The notes: generated by a model not told the origin, from the sequence alone. A stretch of DNA of 64,000 nucleotides from Micromonospora marina (GCF_900091565.1 NZ_FMCV01000001.1:310001-374000), one strand, 5' to 3'; shown: positions 34,747-47,160, numbered from the stretch's first letter. Translations and numbers: made by a program.

Positions 34747-35697
34747 ATGCGGGTCTCGGTGTTCACCGAACCCCACCGCGGTGCGGACTACGACGACCAG
34801 CTCCGGTTCGCCCGGCTGGTCGAGGAGACCGGCTTCGAGGGCTTCTTCCGGGCCGACCACTACCGGGCGATGGGGGACGAGCCGGCGCTGCCCGGCCCCA
34901 CCGACGCCTGGCTGACGCTCGCCGCGCTGGCCCGGGAGACTTCCCGGATCCGGCTCGGCACGCTCGTCACGTCCGCCACGTTCCGGCTCCCCGGGCCGCT
35001 GGCGGTCATGGTCGCCCAGGTCGACCGGATGAGCGGCGGCCGGGTCGAGCTGGGCATCGGCGCCGGATGGTACGAGCGCGAGCACACCGCGTACGGCATC
35101 CCGTTCCCGCCGGTGAGCGAGCGCTTCGACCGGCTGGCCGAGCAACTGGAGATCGTCACCGGGCTGTGGCGCACCCCGTCCGACGAGACGTACAGCTTCA
35201 CCGGTGAGCACTACCGTCTGGTCGACGCCCCCGCGCTGCCCAAGCCGGTGCAGCAGCCCGGCCCGCCGGTGATCGTCGGCGGCCGGGGACCGAAGCGCAC
35301 CCCCGAGCTGGCCGCCCGCTACGCCGACGAGTTCAACATGCCGTTCAAGAGCGTGGCCGAGACCGCCGTCGCGTACGAGCGGGTGCGGGAGGCGTGCGAC
35401 CGCGCCGGGCGGGACGCCTCCGGCCGCGCGCCGCTGGCGCTCTCCGCCGGCATCGTGGTGGCGATCGGGCGCACCGACGCCGAGGCGCAGCGCCGGGCCG
35501 CGCCGCTGCACGTCACGAGCGCGCTGCCGCCGGAGGACCCGGTGGTCGGCTCCCCCGCCCAGCTGGTCGACCGGATCGGCGAGTTCGCCGCGATCGGTGC
35601 CACGCGGGTCCACCTGCGCCTGATCGACTTCGACGACCTCGACCACGTGGAGCTCATCGCCGCCGAGGTGCTCCCCCGCCTGGACGGACCGCGATGA
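34747..35697 (+). CDS. LLM-class F420-dependent oxidoreductase
   Basis: 316 residues of the luciferase-like (alpha/beta)8 barrel. FRADHYRAMG, SRIRLGTLVTSATFR, the GRVELGIGAGWYEREH motif and PPVIVGGRGPKRTPELAARYADEFN are typical of actinobacterial F420-dependent members. It probably oxidises or reduces the substrate brought in by the adjacent ABC importer. The ATG at 34747 has GGAGG 9 nt upstream; an in-frame GTG at 34741 overlaps the ATPase stop but is too close to the ribosome site. Confidence 0.85.
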   Translation: MRVSVFTEPHRGADYDDQLRFARLVEETGFEGFFRADHYRAMGDEPALPGPTDAWLTLAALARETSRIRLGTLVTSATFRLPGPLAVMVAQVDRMSGGRVELGIGAGWYEREHTAYGIPFPPVSERFDRLAEQLEIVTGLWRTPSDETYSFTGEHYRLVDAPALPKPVQQPGPPVIVGGRGPKRTPELAARYADEFNMPFKSVAETAVAYERVREACDRAGRDASGRAPLALSAGIVVAIGRTDAEAQRRAAPLHVTSALPPEDPVVGSPAQLVDRIGEFAAIGATRVHLRLIDFDDLDHVELIAAEVLPRLDGPR

Positions 35698-36002
35698 CCG
35701 ACACCTCCGCCGACCTCGAACTCGGCCCGGTGGGCCAGGAGATCGTGTACGAGAACGACCGGGTACGCGTCTGGCACATCCGGCTGGAGCCGGGTGAGCG
35801 GCAGCCGCTGCACCGCCACGACCACCCGTATCTGGTGGTGGCGATCCAGGGCGCCAAGAACGTGGTGCAGACGGTCGACGGCCACACCATCGACGCCGAC
35901 GAGCCGACCGGCGGCGTGGTCTACCGCGACCCGGGCGCGGTGCACATGCTCACAAACGTCGGCGACACCACCTACCTCGCGCGCCTGGTCGAACTGTTGT
36001 AG
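35694..36002 (+). CDS. small cupin-domain protein
   Basis: 102 residues, a single-domain cupin. Motif 1 is GERQPLHRHDHPYLVV with the metal-binding His residues, and motif 2 is DPGAVHMLTNVG. Its ATG overlaps the LLM gene stop (ATGA). It may be a mononuclear metal enzyme or binding protein acting on the same imported compound. Last gene of this plus-strand unit. Confidence 0.8.
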   Translation: MTDTSADLELGPVGQEIVYENDRVRVWHIRLEPGERQPLHRHDHPYLVVAIQGAKNVVQTVDGHTIDADEPTGGVVYRDPGAVHMLTNVGDTTYLARLVELL

Positions 36003-36063
36003 CCGCACCGGCGGGTTCGCCGCGCCGCGCGGCGGCAAGGTGGCGATCGGGGGCACCGGGCCG

Positions 36064-36069
36064 TAACGT
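36064..36069 (+). promoter_or_regulatory. candidate -10 element of the 868-residue membrane protein gene (leaderless)
   Basis: TAACGT followed by exactly 7 nt and ATG at 36077. It argues for that ATG over a GTG 9 nt upstream, which overlaps the hexamer. Confidence 0.5.
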
Positions 36070-36076
36070 GCCCGAC

Positions 36077-38683
36077 ATGGCCTTTCGGACGTGGGGCAGG
36101 CTGCTGCTCACGGCGCTCGGGGTGAGCGTGCTGGCCGGGGCCGGCCAGTTGGGCATCGCGTACGGCTTCGGAGTCGTACGCCTCGACGGCGCGTTCGTCG
36201 ACGTCTCGGTCAACCGGTGGCCCGCCCAGCTCGTCTGGGTGGGCTGGTTCGCCGCTGTCGCCACGGTCGCCGGAGCCGTCCTCACCGAGCGCTTCGCCCG
36301 CCGCGACGGCGATCAGGGCGGCACCACCGAACTGCTCTCCATCGCCGGCGTCAGCGCGCTGGGCGCGATGGTGGTCGCCCCGCTGTGCATGCAACCGGCC
36401 CGCGCGGCCGAGCTGGGCGGATCCGTCGACCCGGGCTGGGCGGCCGGCATCTGCGCCGCCCTCGGCGCGGTGGTCGGCGCGGGCGCCGCGATCGCCGTCC
36501 TGCTCAAGCCGCCGTTCGGCTGGGGCGTGGCGATCACCGCCGGGACCGTCTGGCTGATGGCGTTGCTGTCCGTCGCGCCCACGATCGTCTCCAACCGCCC
36601 GCTGGACACGGTACGGCTCGGCGTACTCGAACCGTCCTGGCTCGATCCGGAGGCGGCGCAGCGCCTGTCCATGCTGGTGCTGCCGGTGCTCGCGCTGGTG
36701 GCCGGCGGGGCGGTCGGCGTGCTCGCCCGCCGGGCCGACTGGCCGCCGCTCGTCGGCGGGGCGGCCGGTGCGGCCGGCCCGGTGCTCGTCGCGTTCGCCT
36801 ACCTGACCGCCGGTCCCGGCTCGGCGATCGACCGCTACCAGGTCGCGCCCTACTACGGCGCGCTGATCGCCGTGGTCGCCGGAGCGCTCGGCTCGACCGC
36901 CACCACCGTGCTGCCCCGCCCGGTCACCGCCACCGGTGATCCCGAGGCCGTCGAGGCCACCGACATCCTCGCGCCACTGCCGCACTCGTCCGCTCCGGGT
37001 GTCCCGGCCGCCCCGCCCGCGCCTCCGGTGACGAGCGGCGCCGCCGCACCAGCGCACTGGGACTGGCCGGAGTCCGGCGGCCCGGCGACGGCTCCGGCCG
37101 GTACCGATCCTCCCGCCGCCGCGCAGCCGGCCGCCGCTCAGCCGCCCGCCGCCGCTCAGCCGCCCGCCGCCGCTCAGCCGCCCGCCGCCGCTCAGCCGCC
37201 CGGCGACCGCCCGGCCGTCGTCGACACGCGCCACGGCCAGCCCATGCCGGGTCTGCTGCCGCCGGGGCGCCGGACCTCGGCCATCGACGTCCTGGCCGCC
37301 GGCCGCCCGGTCCCGGGTGCGGGCACGGCACATGCGGAGGGCACCGGCGAGGCGACCACCTCGGACCGCACCGGCACCGCCGACCGGCCCGCTGACACCT
37401 CCACAGTCACCCCCGTGGACGGCACGGACACCTCCCGTGCCGCACCGGGACCGGAAGCTGCGACGGCCGCGCCACGGGTGACCCGGCCGCGCCGCACCGG
37501 CCCCGGCCGGTCCAGCGGGACGACCGACGGATCGACGTCACCCGCCGACGAGACCACCACCCCCCGCGCCACGGACGCCACCTCCCCGAGCGCCGGTGCG
37601 GGCACCGCCTCGAAGGACGCGTCGCCGGTCACCGGCGGCACGACCGCGAGCCACGTCCCCGGCCCGCGTACGGACAGCAGCGCCCCCGCCGGGCCGGTCG
37701 CGGCCGACGCGGACAGTGACCCCGCCGCCACGCCACCGGCCGAAGCCACCGGAGACAGCGGCGCGGCGGGCCGTACCACCCGCTCCCGGCGTCCCCGCAC
37801 CCCGAAGACCGGACCGCGCGCCGGCGGCCCGGCCGTCCCCGGGTCCGGTGCGGCCGGCACCGCACCGATCCCCCAGGCCACGAACCCGGCCCGGGACGGC
37901 GCGAGCGCCGCCTCGGCACCGGACCCCGGCACACCGGCCGGTACCAGCCCGGCTCCCGGCACCGCCACCGGGGATCCCGCACCGGCCGGACGCAGCTTCT
38001 TCTTCGACGACCCGGCGCCGGCCCCGTCGTCCCGGCCCCGGTTCCCGATGTTCGAGGACGTCACCGGCACGCCCGGCGAGGTACGCCCGGCCTGGCCGCT
38101 CACTCCGGCGTCCCGCCCGCACCGCGCGACCACCGCACCGGACGCACCGGCGCGGGACGGCACGGAGGCGACCACCCCGGCCGAGCCGCCGCACCCCCGT
38201 CACCGGGGACTGCCGGAACCGGGCGCGAGCACCGGGTGGGACGCGCTCGCCACGAACGCCCGCCCCGCCGGACCGGTCGCCCGCCCGGAGCCGGGGACGC
38301 CGGTCGCCCGCCCGGAGCCGGGGACGCCGGTCGCCCGCCCGGAGCCGGGGACGCCGGTCGCCCGCCCGGAGCCGGGGGCGGCGGTACCGACCGAGGTTGG
38401 CACGGCGCTGCCGGAGGCCACCGCGGCGGAGACGGAGACGGACTCCCGGCGCGGGCGGCACGCCGAGACGGACGACACCGACGCTCCCGCCGGGAAGCCG
38501 AAGAACCGGCGCGGCCTGTTCCGGCGCAACCGGGCCAGGAACGAGCCGGAGCCGACCGACCGTACGGCCGAGCCCGGCGACGCGGGTGACGACGAGTACG
38601 TGGACTGGGTCGCCGGTCTCGCCTCGGACGACAACGCCGACGACGCCCGCTCGCTGCGTACCGGGCGGCACCACCGCGACTGA
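36077..38683 (+). CDS. large membrane protein with long Pro/Ala/Thr-rich repetitive tail
   Basis: 868 residues, no family recognised. Residues 1-285 hold about six or seven hydrophobic helices (LLLTALGVSVLAGAG, LVWVGWFAAVATVAGAVL, and others). The remaining 580 residues are disordered: rich in Pro, Ala, Thr and Gly, with a four-copy AAQPPA repeat and a four-copy PVARPEPGT repeat, and a final acidic/basic patch (KPKNRRGLFRRNRA, GDDEYVDWVAGLASDD). The tail is probably cytoplasmic or wall-spanning. Stands alone between the cupin gene and thiC. Confidence 0.75.
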   Translation: MAFRTWGRLLLTALGVSVLAGAGQLGIAYGFGVVRLDGAFVDVSVNRWPAQLVWVGWFAAVATVAGAVLTERFARRDGDQGGTTELLSIAGVSALGAMVVAPLCMQPARAAELGGSVDPGWAAGICAALGAVVGAGAAIAVLLKPPFGWGVAITAGTVWLMALLSVAPTIVSNRPLDTVRLGVLEPSWLDPEAAQRLSMLVLPVLALVAGGAVGVLARRADWPPLVGGAAGAAGPVLVAFAYLTAGPGSAIDRYQVAPYYGALIAVVAGALGSTATTVLPRPVTATGDPEAVEATDILAPLPHSSAPGVPAAPPAPPVTSGAAAPAHWDWPESGGPATAPAGTDPPAAAQPAAAQPPAAAQPPAAAQPPAAAQPPGDRPAVVDTRHGQPMPGLLPPGRRTSAIDVLAAGRPVPGAGTAHAEGTGEATTSDRTGTADRPADTSTVTPVDGTDTSRAAPGPEAATAAPRVTRPRRTGPGRSSGTTDGSTSPADETTTPRATDATSPSAGAGTASKDASPVTGGTTASHVPGPRTDSSAPAGPVAADADSDPAATPPAEATGDSGAAGRTTRSRRPRTPKTGPRAGGPAVPGSGAAGTAPIPQATNPARDGASAASAPDPGTPAGTSPAPGTATGDPAPAGRSFFFDDPAPAPSSRPRFPMFEDVTGTPGEVRPAWPLTPASRPHRATTAPDAPARDGTEATTPAEPPHPRHRGLPEPGASTGWDALATNARPAGPVARPEPGTPVARPEPGTPVARPEPGTPVARPEPGAAVPTEVGTALPEATAAETETDSRRGRHAETDDTDAPAGKPKNRRGLFRRNRARNEPEPTDRTAEPGDAGDDEYVDWVAGLASDDNADDARSLRTGRHHRD
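37133..37204 (+). repeat. four tandem 18-bp repeats inside a coding tail
   Basis: Unit GCCGCTCAGCCGCCCGCC, four nearly identical copies, in frame as AAQPPA. Identical codons across copies point to recent slippage or unequal exchange. Confidence 0.85.
38273..38380 (+). repeat. four tandem 27-bp repeats inside a coding tail
   Basis: A 27-bp unit beginning CCGGTCGCCCGCCCGGAG in four almost identical copies, in frame as PVARPEPGT. Near-perfect nucleotide identity suggests recent expansion, so copy number probably varies between strains. Confidence 0.88.
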
Positions 38684-38729
38684 ACGGCGACCGGGGCGGA
38701 CCGGAACGCACGGCCCGCCCCGGCCTCGC

Positions 38730-42830
<4,101 letters not shown>

Positions 42831-42840
<10 letters not shown>

Positions 42841-43901
42841 GTGCGCTCCTTCCCGAAGCGGTCCGGGGTGAAGGGGGCGAGCGCGGGATCCGGCTCGCCG
42901 GTGACGATCAGCTCGGTGACCAGGTCGGCGGTGACCGGGGTGAGCACGATGCCGTGCCGGTGGTGCCCGGTCGCGGCGAGCACGCCCGGCCGCCCGGGCA
43001 GCGGCCCGATGATCGGCGCGTTGTCGGGCGTACCGGGGCGCAGCCCGGCCACCGACTCCACCAGCTCGTACTCGACGAGTTCCGGCACCAGCTCCGCGGC
43101 GGCGCGCAGCAGCGTCAGCACGCCACCGGCGGTGACAGCGGTGTCCGCGCGCTCCTCGACCGTCGCCCCGACCACCACCTCACCGCTGTCCCGGGGCACC
43201 AGGTAGACCGGCTCGCTGTCCGCGTACCCCCGGATCACGTGCCGGAAGCCCGGCGGACCGCCACCCGGTGCGCGCAGCCGCAGCACCTGGCCCTTCACCG
43301 GCCGGACCGGCAGGCCGGTCAGGCCCGCCGCACCACACCCGGCAGCGACCACAGTGACCCGCGCGTCCACCTCGGACAGCGCACCGACGCGGCTCGGGCG
43401 CAGCTCCACCCCGGCGCGCTCCGCGGCCGTGCGCAACGCCGCGACCAGTCGCCGCGGGTCGACCTGATGGTCGCCGGGGGCGACCGCGCCGCCACGCACG
43501 CGCGGCGCCAGCGCCGGCTCGCGGTCGCGCAGCTCCGAGGGGCGCAGCGGCGTGATCGGCAGCCCCAACCCCAGTTGGTACGACCACAGCCGCCGCGCCT
43601 CGGCCAGGTCGTCGGCGGTGAGCCCGACGACGAGCGTGCCCTCGGTGCGGTACCCGAGGTCGACGCCGCTCGCCCCGGCCAGCTCGGCGGCGAAGCCGGG
43701 CCAGCGGGCGGCGGACTCCACGAGCAGCGCGGTGAGTTCGTGCTCACCGAAGTACGCCTCGGCGACCGGCGACAGCATCCCGGCGGCCACCGACGAGGCA
43801 CCCGATCCGGGCCGGTCGTCGTGCACCACCACGCGCAGTCCTCGCTGCGCGCACCGCCACGCGACAGCCCACCCCACCGGACCGCCCCCCACCACCGCCA
43901 C
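42831..43901 (-). CDS. thiO: glycine oxidase
   Basis: Oxidises glycine to dehydroglycine for ThiG. 356 residues from the GTG in VAVVGGGPVGWAVAW, the FAD-binding Rossmann motif. GMLSPVAEAYFGE, the substrate-domain stretch VIRGYADSEPVYLVPR, and the C-terminal GLRPGTPDNAPIIG with TGHHRHGIVLTP are typical. The start is unusually tight against the Rossmann strand, and the sequence just upstream is a repeat element, so the native N-terminal codons may have been replaced. An in-frame GTG at 43961 would add repeat-coded residues. Confidence 0.9.
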
Positions 43902-43904
43902 GTC

Positions 43905-43961
43905 GGTAAGGAAGGGCCCCCTGTTAACGCCTCCGGTAGAGGAAGGGCCCCCTCTTAACAC
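43905..43961. repeat. two tandem copies of a GGTA..GGAAGGGCCCCCT..TTAAC element
   Basis: Copy 1 (43905-43930) and copy 2 (43935-43961) share GGTA, GGAAGGGCCCCCT and TTAAC, differing by one inserted base and three substitutions. The GGGCCC centre makes each partly palindromic. They fill the thiE/thiO junction: the thiE stop TAA is inside copy 2, and copy 1 ends 3 nt before the proposed thiO GTG. From general knowledge similar elements recur between genes in Micromonospora. Confidence 0.7.
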
Positions 43962-44581
43962 GTCAGCGCCCGCAGCAGCTCGGCGGTGGCGTGCGCGGGA
44001 TCGGCGGCCAGGCTGAGCGCGCCGACCACTGCCACCCCGTACGCCCCGGCGGCCCGCAACGCCGGCACGCTCGCTGCGGTCACCCCGCCGATCGCGATCA
44101 CCGGCACGCCGACCGCCTCGGCGACCGCGCGTACCCCCTCGGGGCCGATCGGGTCCGGCAGGCCGGACTTGGTGGCGGTGACGTGGCACGGGCCGACGCC
44201 CAGGTAGCTCGCGCCCGCGTCCACCGCCGCTCGGGCGCCCACCGGCTCCCGGGCGGTCGCGCCGAGCACCGCGTCCGGTCCGAGCACCCGGCGCGCGGCG
44301 GCCACCGGCAGGTCGTCCGCGCCGACGTGGCCCCCGGCGGCGTCCACCGCGAGCGCCACGTGCAGCCGGTCGTTGACCAGGCACAGTGCCCCGTACGGCC
44401 GGCACGCCTCGGTCACCCGGCGCGCCAGCTCGTACGCCTCCCGGTCGGTGGCGTCGTCCTCCACGCGCACCTGCACGACGAGTTCGGCGCCCGCCACGGG
44501 CAGGGCGGCATCCAGCACGGCGAGCGGGTCACGCCCCGGCCGGGTGTCGGTGATGAGATGCAGTCGTCCCAGGGACAGCAC
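43955..44581 (-). CDS. thiE: thiamine-phosphate synthase
   Basis: 208 residues joining HMP-PP with thiazole phosphate. RLHLITDTRPG, CLVNDRLHVAL, HVGADDLPV, the phosphate loop YLGVGPCHVTATKSGLP and VIAIGGVTAASVPAL are canonical. GTG start with GGGAGG 9 nt upstream. First gene of the thi operon, directly after the TPP riboswitch. Its last codons and stop come from a repeat element. Confidence 0.93.
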   Translation of the reverse strand: MLSLGRLHLITDTRPGRDPLAVLDAALPVAGAELVVQVRVEDDATDREAYELARRVTEACRPYGALCLVNDRLHVALAVDAAGGHVGADDLPVAAARRVLGPDAVLGATAREPVGARAAVDAGASYLGVGPCHVTATKSGLPDPIGPEGVRAVAEAVGVPVIAIGGVTAASVPALRAAGAYGVAVVGALSLAADPAHATAELLRALTC

Positions 44582-44591
44582 GGCAACGCTC

Positions 44592-44679
44592 CTCCCTGCG
44601 CCGGCATTACCCGGATCAGGTTCGACGGTCGGGGGCTCCCAGCCCCCCTCTCAGCCCGGTCCGCACCGGGCTCCCGTGG
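44592..44679 (-). promoter_or_regulatory. TPP riboswitch (THI element)
   Basis: Minus strand: GGGAGCCCGGTG, GACCGGGCTGAGAG, a GC hairpin GGGGCTGGGAGCCCCC, then GAACCTGATCCGGGTAATGC and CGGCGCAGGGAG. CTGAGAG and ACCTGATC-N-GGTAATGC are the invariant pyrimidine and pyrophosphate sensor bulges. The thiE ribosome site GGGAGGAG forms the 3' edge, so TPP binding probably blocks translation initiation. Confidence 0.93.
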
Positions 44680-44693
44680 GTCACTTGCGGCCT

Positions 44694-44699
44694 ACCGTA
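44694..44699 (-). promoter_or_regulatory. candidate -10 element of the thi operon
   Basis: TACGGT on the minus strand, about 15 nt before the riboswitch aptamer. The -35 (TTCCGT at 17 nt) is weak. Confidence 0.4.
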
Positions 44700-44805
44700 C
44701 GACGCCTCCCGCCCGTACGGAAGCCCGGGTGAGGTTTTTCCCAGGAACCGTGCACATGCCGTACCGGGGCGACGGGTGACCGTCTCGTCACGACACGCTG
44801 CCGGG

Positions 44806-45717
44806 ATGTCCGTTCCCGCTCGTGTCCCGGGCCGCCTGGCGGTCCTGCCGTTCCGGGGCGGCCGTGCCGTCTCCGAGGGGCTGCTCACCTGGACGATGCT
44901 GCGCGGGCCGGCGTGGGTCCGCCTGCTGCCGGACGTGTACGTCCACCGGGACGCATACCGCGCCGACGACCACCGGATGTGGTGCGAGGCGGTGTCGTTG
45001 CGCCTGCCGCCGGGTGCCGTGCTCGCCGGGCGCAGCGCCGCCTGGCTGTACGGCGCGGACGTGCTCACCCGCGACGCACCGGTCGCCGTGCTGCTGCCGG
45101 CAGCCACTCGACTGCGCCCACACCCACGGTTGCGGGTGGTCCGGTCGCCGCTGCCGGAGCGGGACCGCACCCGCGTCGGCGGGCTGCCGGTCACCACCGG
45201 GCTGCGTAGCGCGTTCGACCTGGGTCGGCAGGGTCCAGTCGCCGAGGCTCTGGTCGCCGTCGACGCGCTGCTGCGTCGACGGGTCGTGCAGCTGCCCGTC
45301 CTGCGGGCCTACGCCGCAGACCGCCCGGGCTGGCCGGGCGCTCCGCTGTTGCGCGAGGTGCTGGCGCTGGCCGAGCCGTTGAGCGAGTCCCCGATGGAGA
45401 CGCGGCTGCGGCTGCTCCTGCTCGACGCCGGCCTCGGCCCGCTCGTCGCCCAGCACGAGGTGCGCGCCGGCGGACGCTTCGTGGCCCGGGTGGATCTGGC
45501 CTGGCCGGCGCTCCGCCTCGCGGTCGAGTACGACGGCGACCACCACCGCGAACGGGCTCACTTCCGGCGGGACGTGGCGCGCCTGAACGCGCTGCGCGCG
45601 GCCGGGTGGGTCGTGCTGCGGTTCACGGCCGACGACGTGTTACGCCGTCCGGACGCCACAGTCGCCCTGGTCCGCCAGGCCCTGGCGGAACGTCGCGCCA
45701 CCGCGGCGGACCACTGA
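44806..45717 (+). CDS. DUF559-domain protein (restriction-endonuclease-like fold)
   Basis: 303 residues. The C-terminal third has the DUF559/Vsr-like pattern: LAVEYDGDHHRERAHFRRDVARLNALRAAGW followed by VVLRFTADDVLRRP. The Asp/His cluster could be a nuclease site. The N-terminal part (GRAVSEGLLTWTMLRGPAWVRLLPDVYVH, SAAWLYGADV) resembles the winged-helix/AbiEi-like region common in actinomycete DUF559 proteins. Function unknown. The ATG has CACGCT 6 nt upstream; a GTG 30 nt earlier is an alternative start. Confidence 0.65.
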   Translation: MSVPARVPGRLAVLPFRGGRAVSEGLLTWTMLRGPAWVRLLPDVYVHRDAYRADDHRMWCEAVSLRLPPGAVLAGRSAAWLYGADVLTRDAPVAVLLPAATRLRPHPRLRVVRSPLPERDRTRVGGLPVTTGLRSAFDLGRQGPVAEALVAVDALLRRRVVQLPVLRAYAADRPGWPGAPLLREVLALAEPLSESPMETRLRLLLLDAGLGPLVAQHEVRAGGRFVARVDLAWPALRLAVEYDGDHHRERAHFRRDVARLNALRAAGWVVLRFTADDVLRRPDATVALVRQALAERRATAADH

Positions 45718-45789
45718 TCCGCGCCCGCCGCCCGCCGGACCGCCGGGCCGCCGGGCCGCCCGAGACACCACGGGCTCAAAGGCCGCCAC

Positions 45790-45851
45790 AGACACCCATG
45801 CCGTTCCACTCGTCGCCAGATCCAGCCGCCAGTGGAACGCCATGGGTGTCT
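45790..45851. repeat. long hairpin repeat, copy 1
   Basis: Arms of 21 nt (45790-45810 and 45831-45851) are reverse complements with one mismatch, around a 20-nt loop. The arm contains GACACCCATG and CGTTCCACT. It is 72 nt after the DUF559 stop. Confidence 0.85.
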
Positions 45852-45863
45852 CAAGGCCCTCTT

Positions 45864-45923
45864 GACACCCATACCGTTCCACCCATCGTGAGCGCTGCCT
45901 CTGGGTGGAACGCCATGGGTGCC
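45864..45923. repeat. long hairpin repeat, copy 2
   Basis: Arms of 22 nt (45864-45885 and 45902-45923) with three mismatches around a 16-nt loop. The arms share GACACCCAT and CCGTTCCAC with copy 1, so the two hairpins belong to one family and lie in tandem 12 nt apart. The loops are unrelated. Confidence 0.82.
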
Positions 45924-45950
45924 TCGCGCGCGGGCGAGCCCCGGCGGGCG

Positions 45951-46100
45951 GCACGCCCGACGCGCGGACGGCACACCCGACGCGCGGACGGCACACCCGA
46001 CGCGCGGACGGCACACCCGACGCGCGCACGGCACGCCCGACACGCACGCACGCGCCGACGGCACGCCCGACGCGCGGACGGCAGGCGCGGACGGCACGCC
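45951..46100. repeat. tandem 20-bp repeat array
   Basis: The unit CGCGCGGACGGCACACCCGA appears three times exactly (45961-46020), then in degraded copies of 20-30 bp to about 46100. There are no unique spacers, so it is not CRISPR. With the two hairpins it fills the 442-bp gap between the DUF559 gene and the aldo/keto reductase; no gene is seen there. Confidence 0.85.
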
Positions 46101-46159
46101 GTACGCGCGAGCACACGCGCAGGCCCGACGTGGTCAGGGCGTCGGTGCGGCGAAGACTG

Positions 46160-47113
46160 TCAGAGGATGGCGTCCAAGGCGTCCAGGTCCTCGTCGGTGG
46201 GCTGCCAGGTGCCGGCTTCGGCGTTGGCCCTCACCTGCTCGGGAGTGGTCGCCCCGGCGATCACCGACGTCACGGCGGGACGGGCCGCCAGACCGCCGAC
46301 GGCCACCTGGAGCATGCTGATCCCGCGCTCGGCCGCGTACGCCTCGATCGCCTCGATGACGTCCCAGCGCGCGGCGGCCAGCCGCTCGGCGTACCGGCCG
46401 CCACCGGCCAGGCGGCTGCCCGCCGGGGGTGCCTCGCCCCGCTTGTACTTGCCGGTGAGCAGCCCGTTGGCGAGCGGGAAGAACGGCAGCATGCCGAGGC
46501 CGAACCGCTCGCAGGCCGGGATCACCTCGTCCTCCACCCCGCGCTCCAGCAGGGAGTAGTGGTTCTGCGCGGAGATGAACCGGGTACGCCCCTGCGACGA
46601 CGCGGTCCAGTCGGCGTCGGCGATCTGCCACCCGGCGAAGTTGGAGTTGCCCAGGTAGCGCACCTTGCCGGCGGTCACCAGGTCGTCCAGCGCGGCGAGT
46701 GTCTCGTCGATCGGGGTGCCCGGGTCGGGCTCGTGCATCTGGTACAGGTCGATGTGGTCGGTGCCGAGCCGGCGCAGCGACGCCTCGACCGCGCGGGCGA
46801 TGTAGCGGCGGGCACCCCGGGCGCCGTGATCCGGTCCGTTCGCGCCGTGCATGTCCATGCCGAACTTGGTGGCCACCACTACGTCGTCGCGGCGGCCCTT
46901 CAGTGCCTGGCCGAGCGTCTCCTCGGAGGCGCCCTGCGGCTCACCGTAGATGTCGGCGGTGTCGAAGAAGTTGATCCCGGCGTCGAGCGCGGCGTCCACG
47001 ACGGCCCGGGTGCCGTCGAGATCGAGTTTGCGGCCGAAGTTGTTGCAGCCGATGCCGACCACTGACACCACGAGCCCGGAGTCGCCCAACCGGCGATAGG
47101 TCATCTCACTCAC
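46160..47113 (-). CDS. aldo/keto reductase
   Basis: 317 residues of the (alpha/beta)8 AKR family, NADPH-dependent. Catalytic residues are visible: Asp/Tyr in FFDTADIYGE, Lys in VVATKFGMD, His in LYQMHEPDP. GNSNFAGWQI and the C-terminal VIAGATTPEQVRANAEA are typical. Substrate unknown. The GTG at 47113 is chosen because TAGGGT lies exactly 7 nt upstream; the ATG three codons later (MTYRRLG) is an alternative. Confidence 0.88.
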   Translation of the reverse strand: MSEMTYRRLGDSGLVVSVVGIGCNNFGRKLDLDGTRAVVDAALDAGINFFDTADIYGEPQGASEETLGQALKGRRDDVVVATKFGMDMHGANGPDHGARGARRYIARAVEASLRRLGTDHIDLYQMHEPDPGTPIDETLAALDDLVTAGKVRYLGNSNFAGWQIADADWTASSQGRTRFISAQNHYSLLERGVEDEVIPACERFGLGMLPFFPLANGLLTGKYKRGEAPPAGSRLAGGGRYAERLAAARWDVIEAIEAYAAERGISMLQVAVGGLAARPAVTSVIAGATTPEQVRANAEAGTWQPTDEDLDALDAIL

Positions 47114-47120
47114 GAGATCC

Positions 47121-47126
47121 ACCCTA
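47121..47126 (-). promoter_or_regulatory. candidate -10 element of the aldo/keto reductase gene (leaderless)
   Basis: TAGGGT on the minus strand followed by 7 nt and GTG. Confidence 0.55.
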
Positions 47127-47160
47127 TGCCCGCAGCCCGGGCACCCACCCGGCGAGCACT

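Noticed and set aside
38273..38380. CRISPR or intergenic repeat
   Set aside because: Contiguous, in frame and inside a gene; simple coding repeat.
45951..46100. CRISPR array
   Set aside because: Units are contiguous without unique spacers and no cas genes are near.
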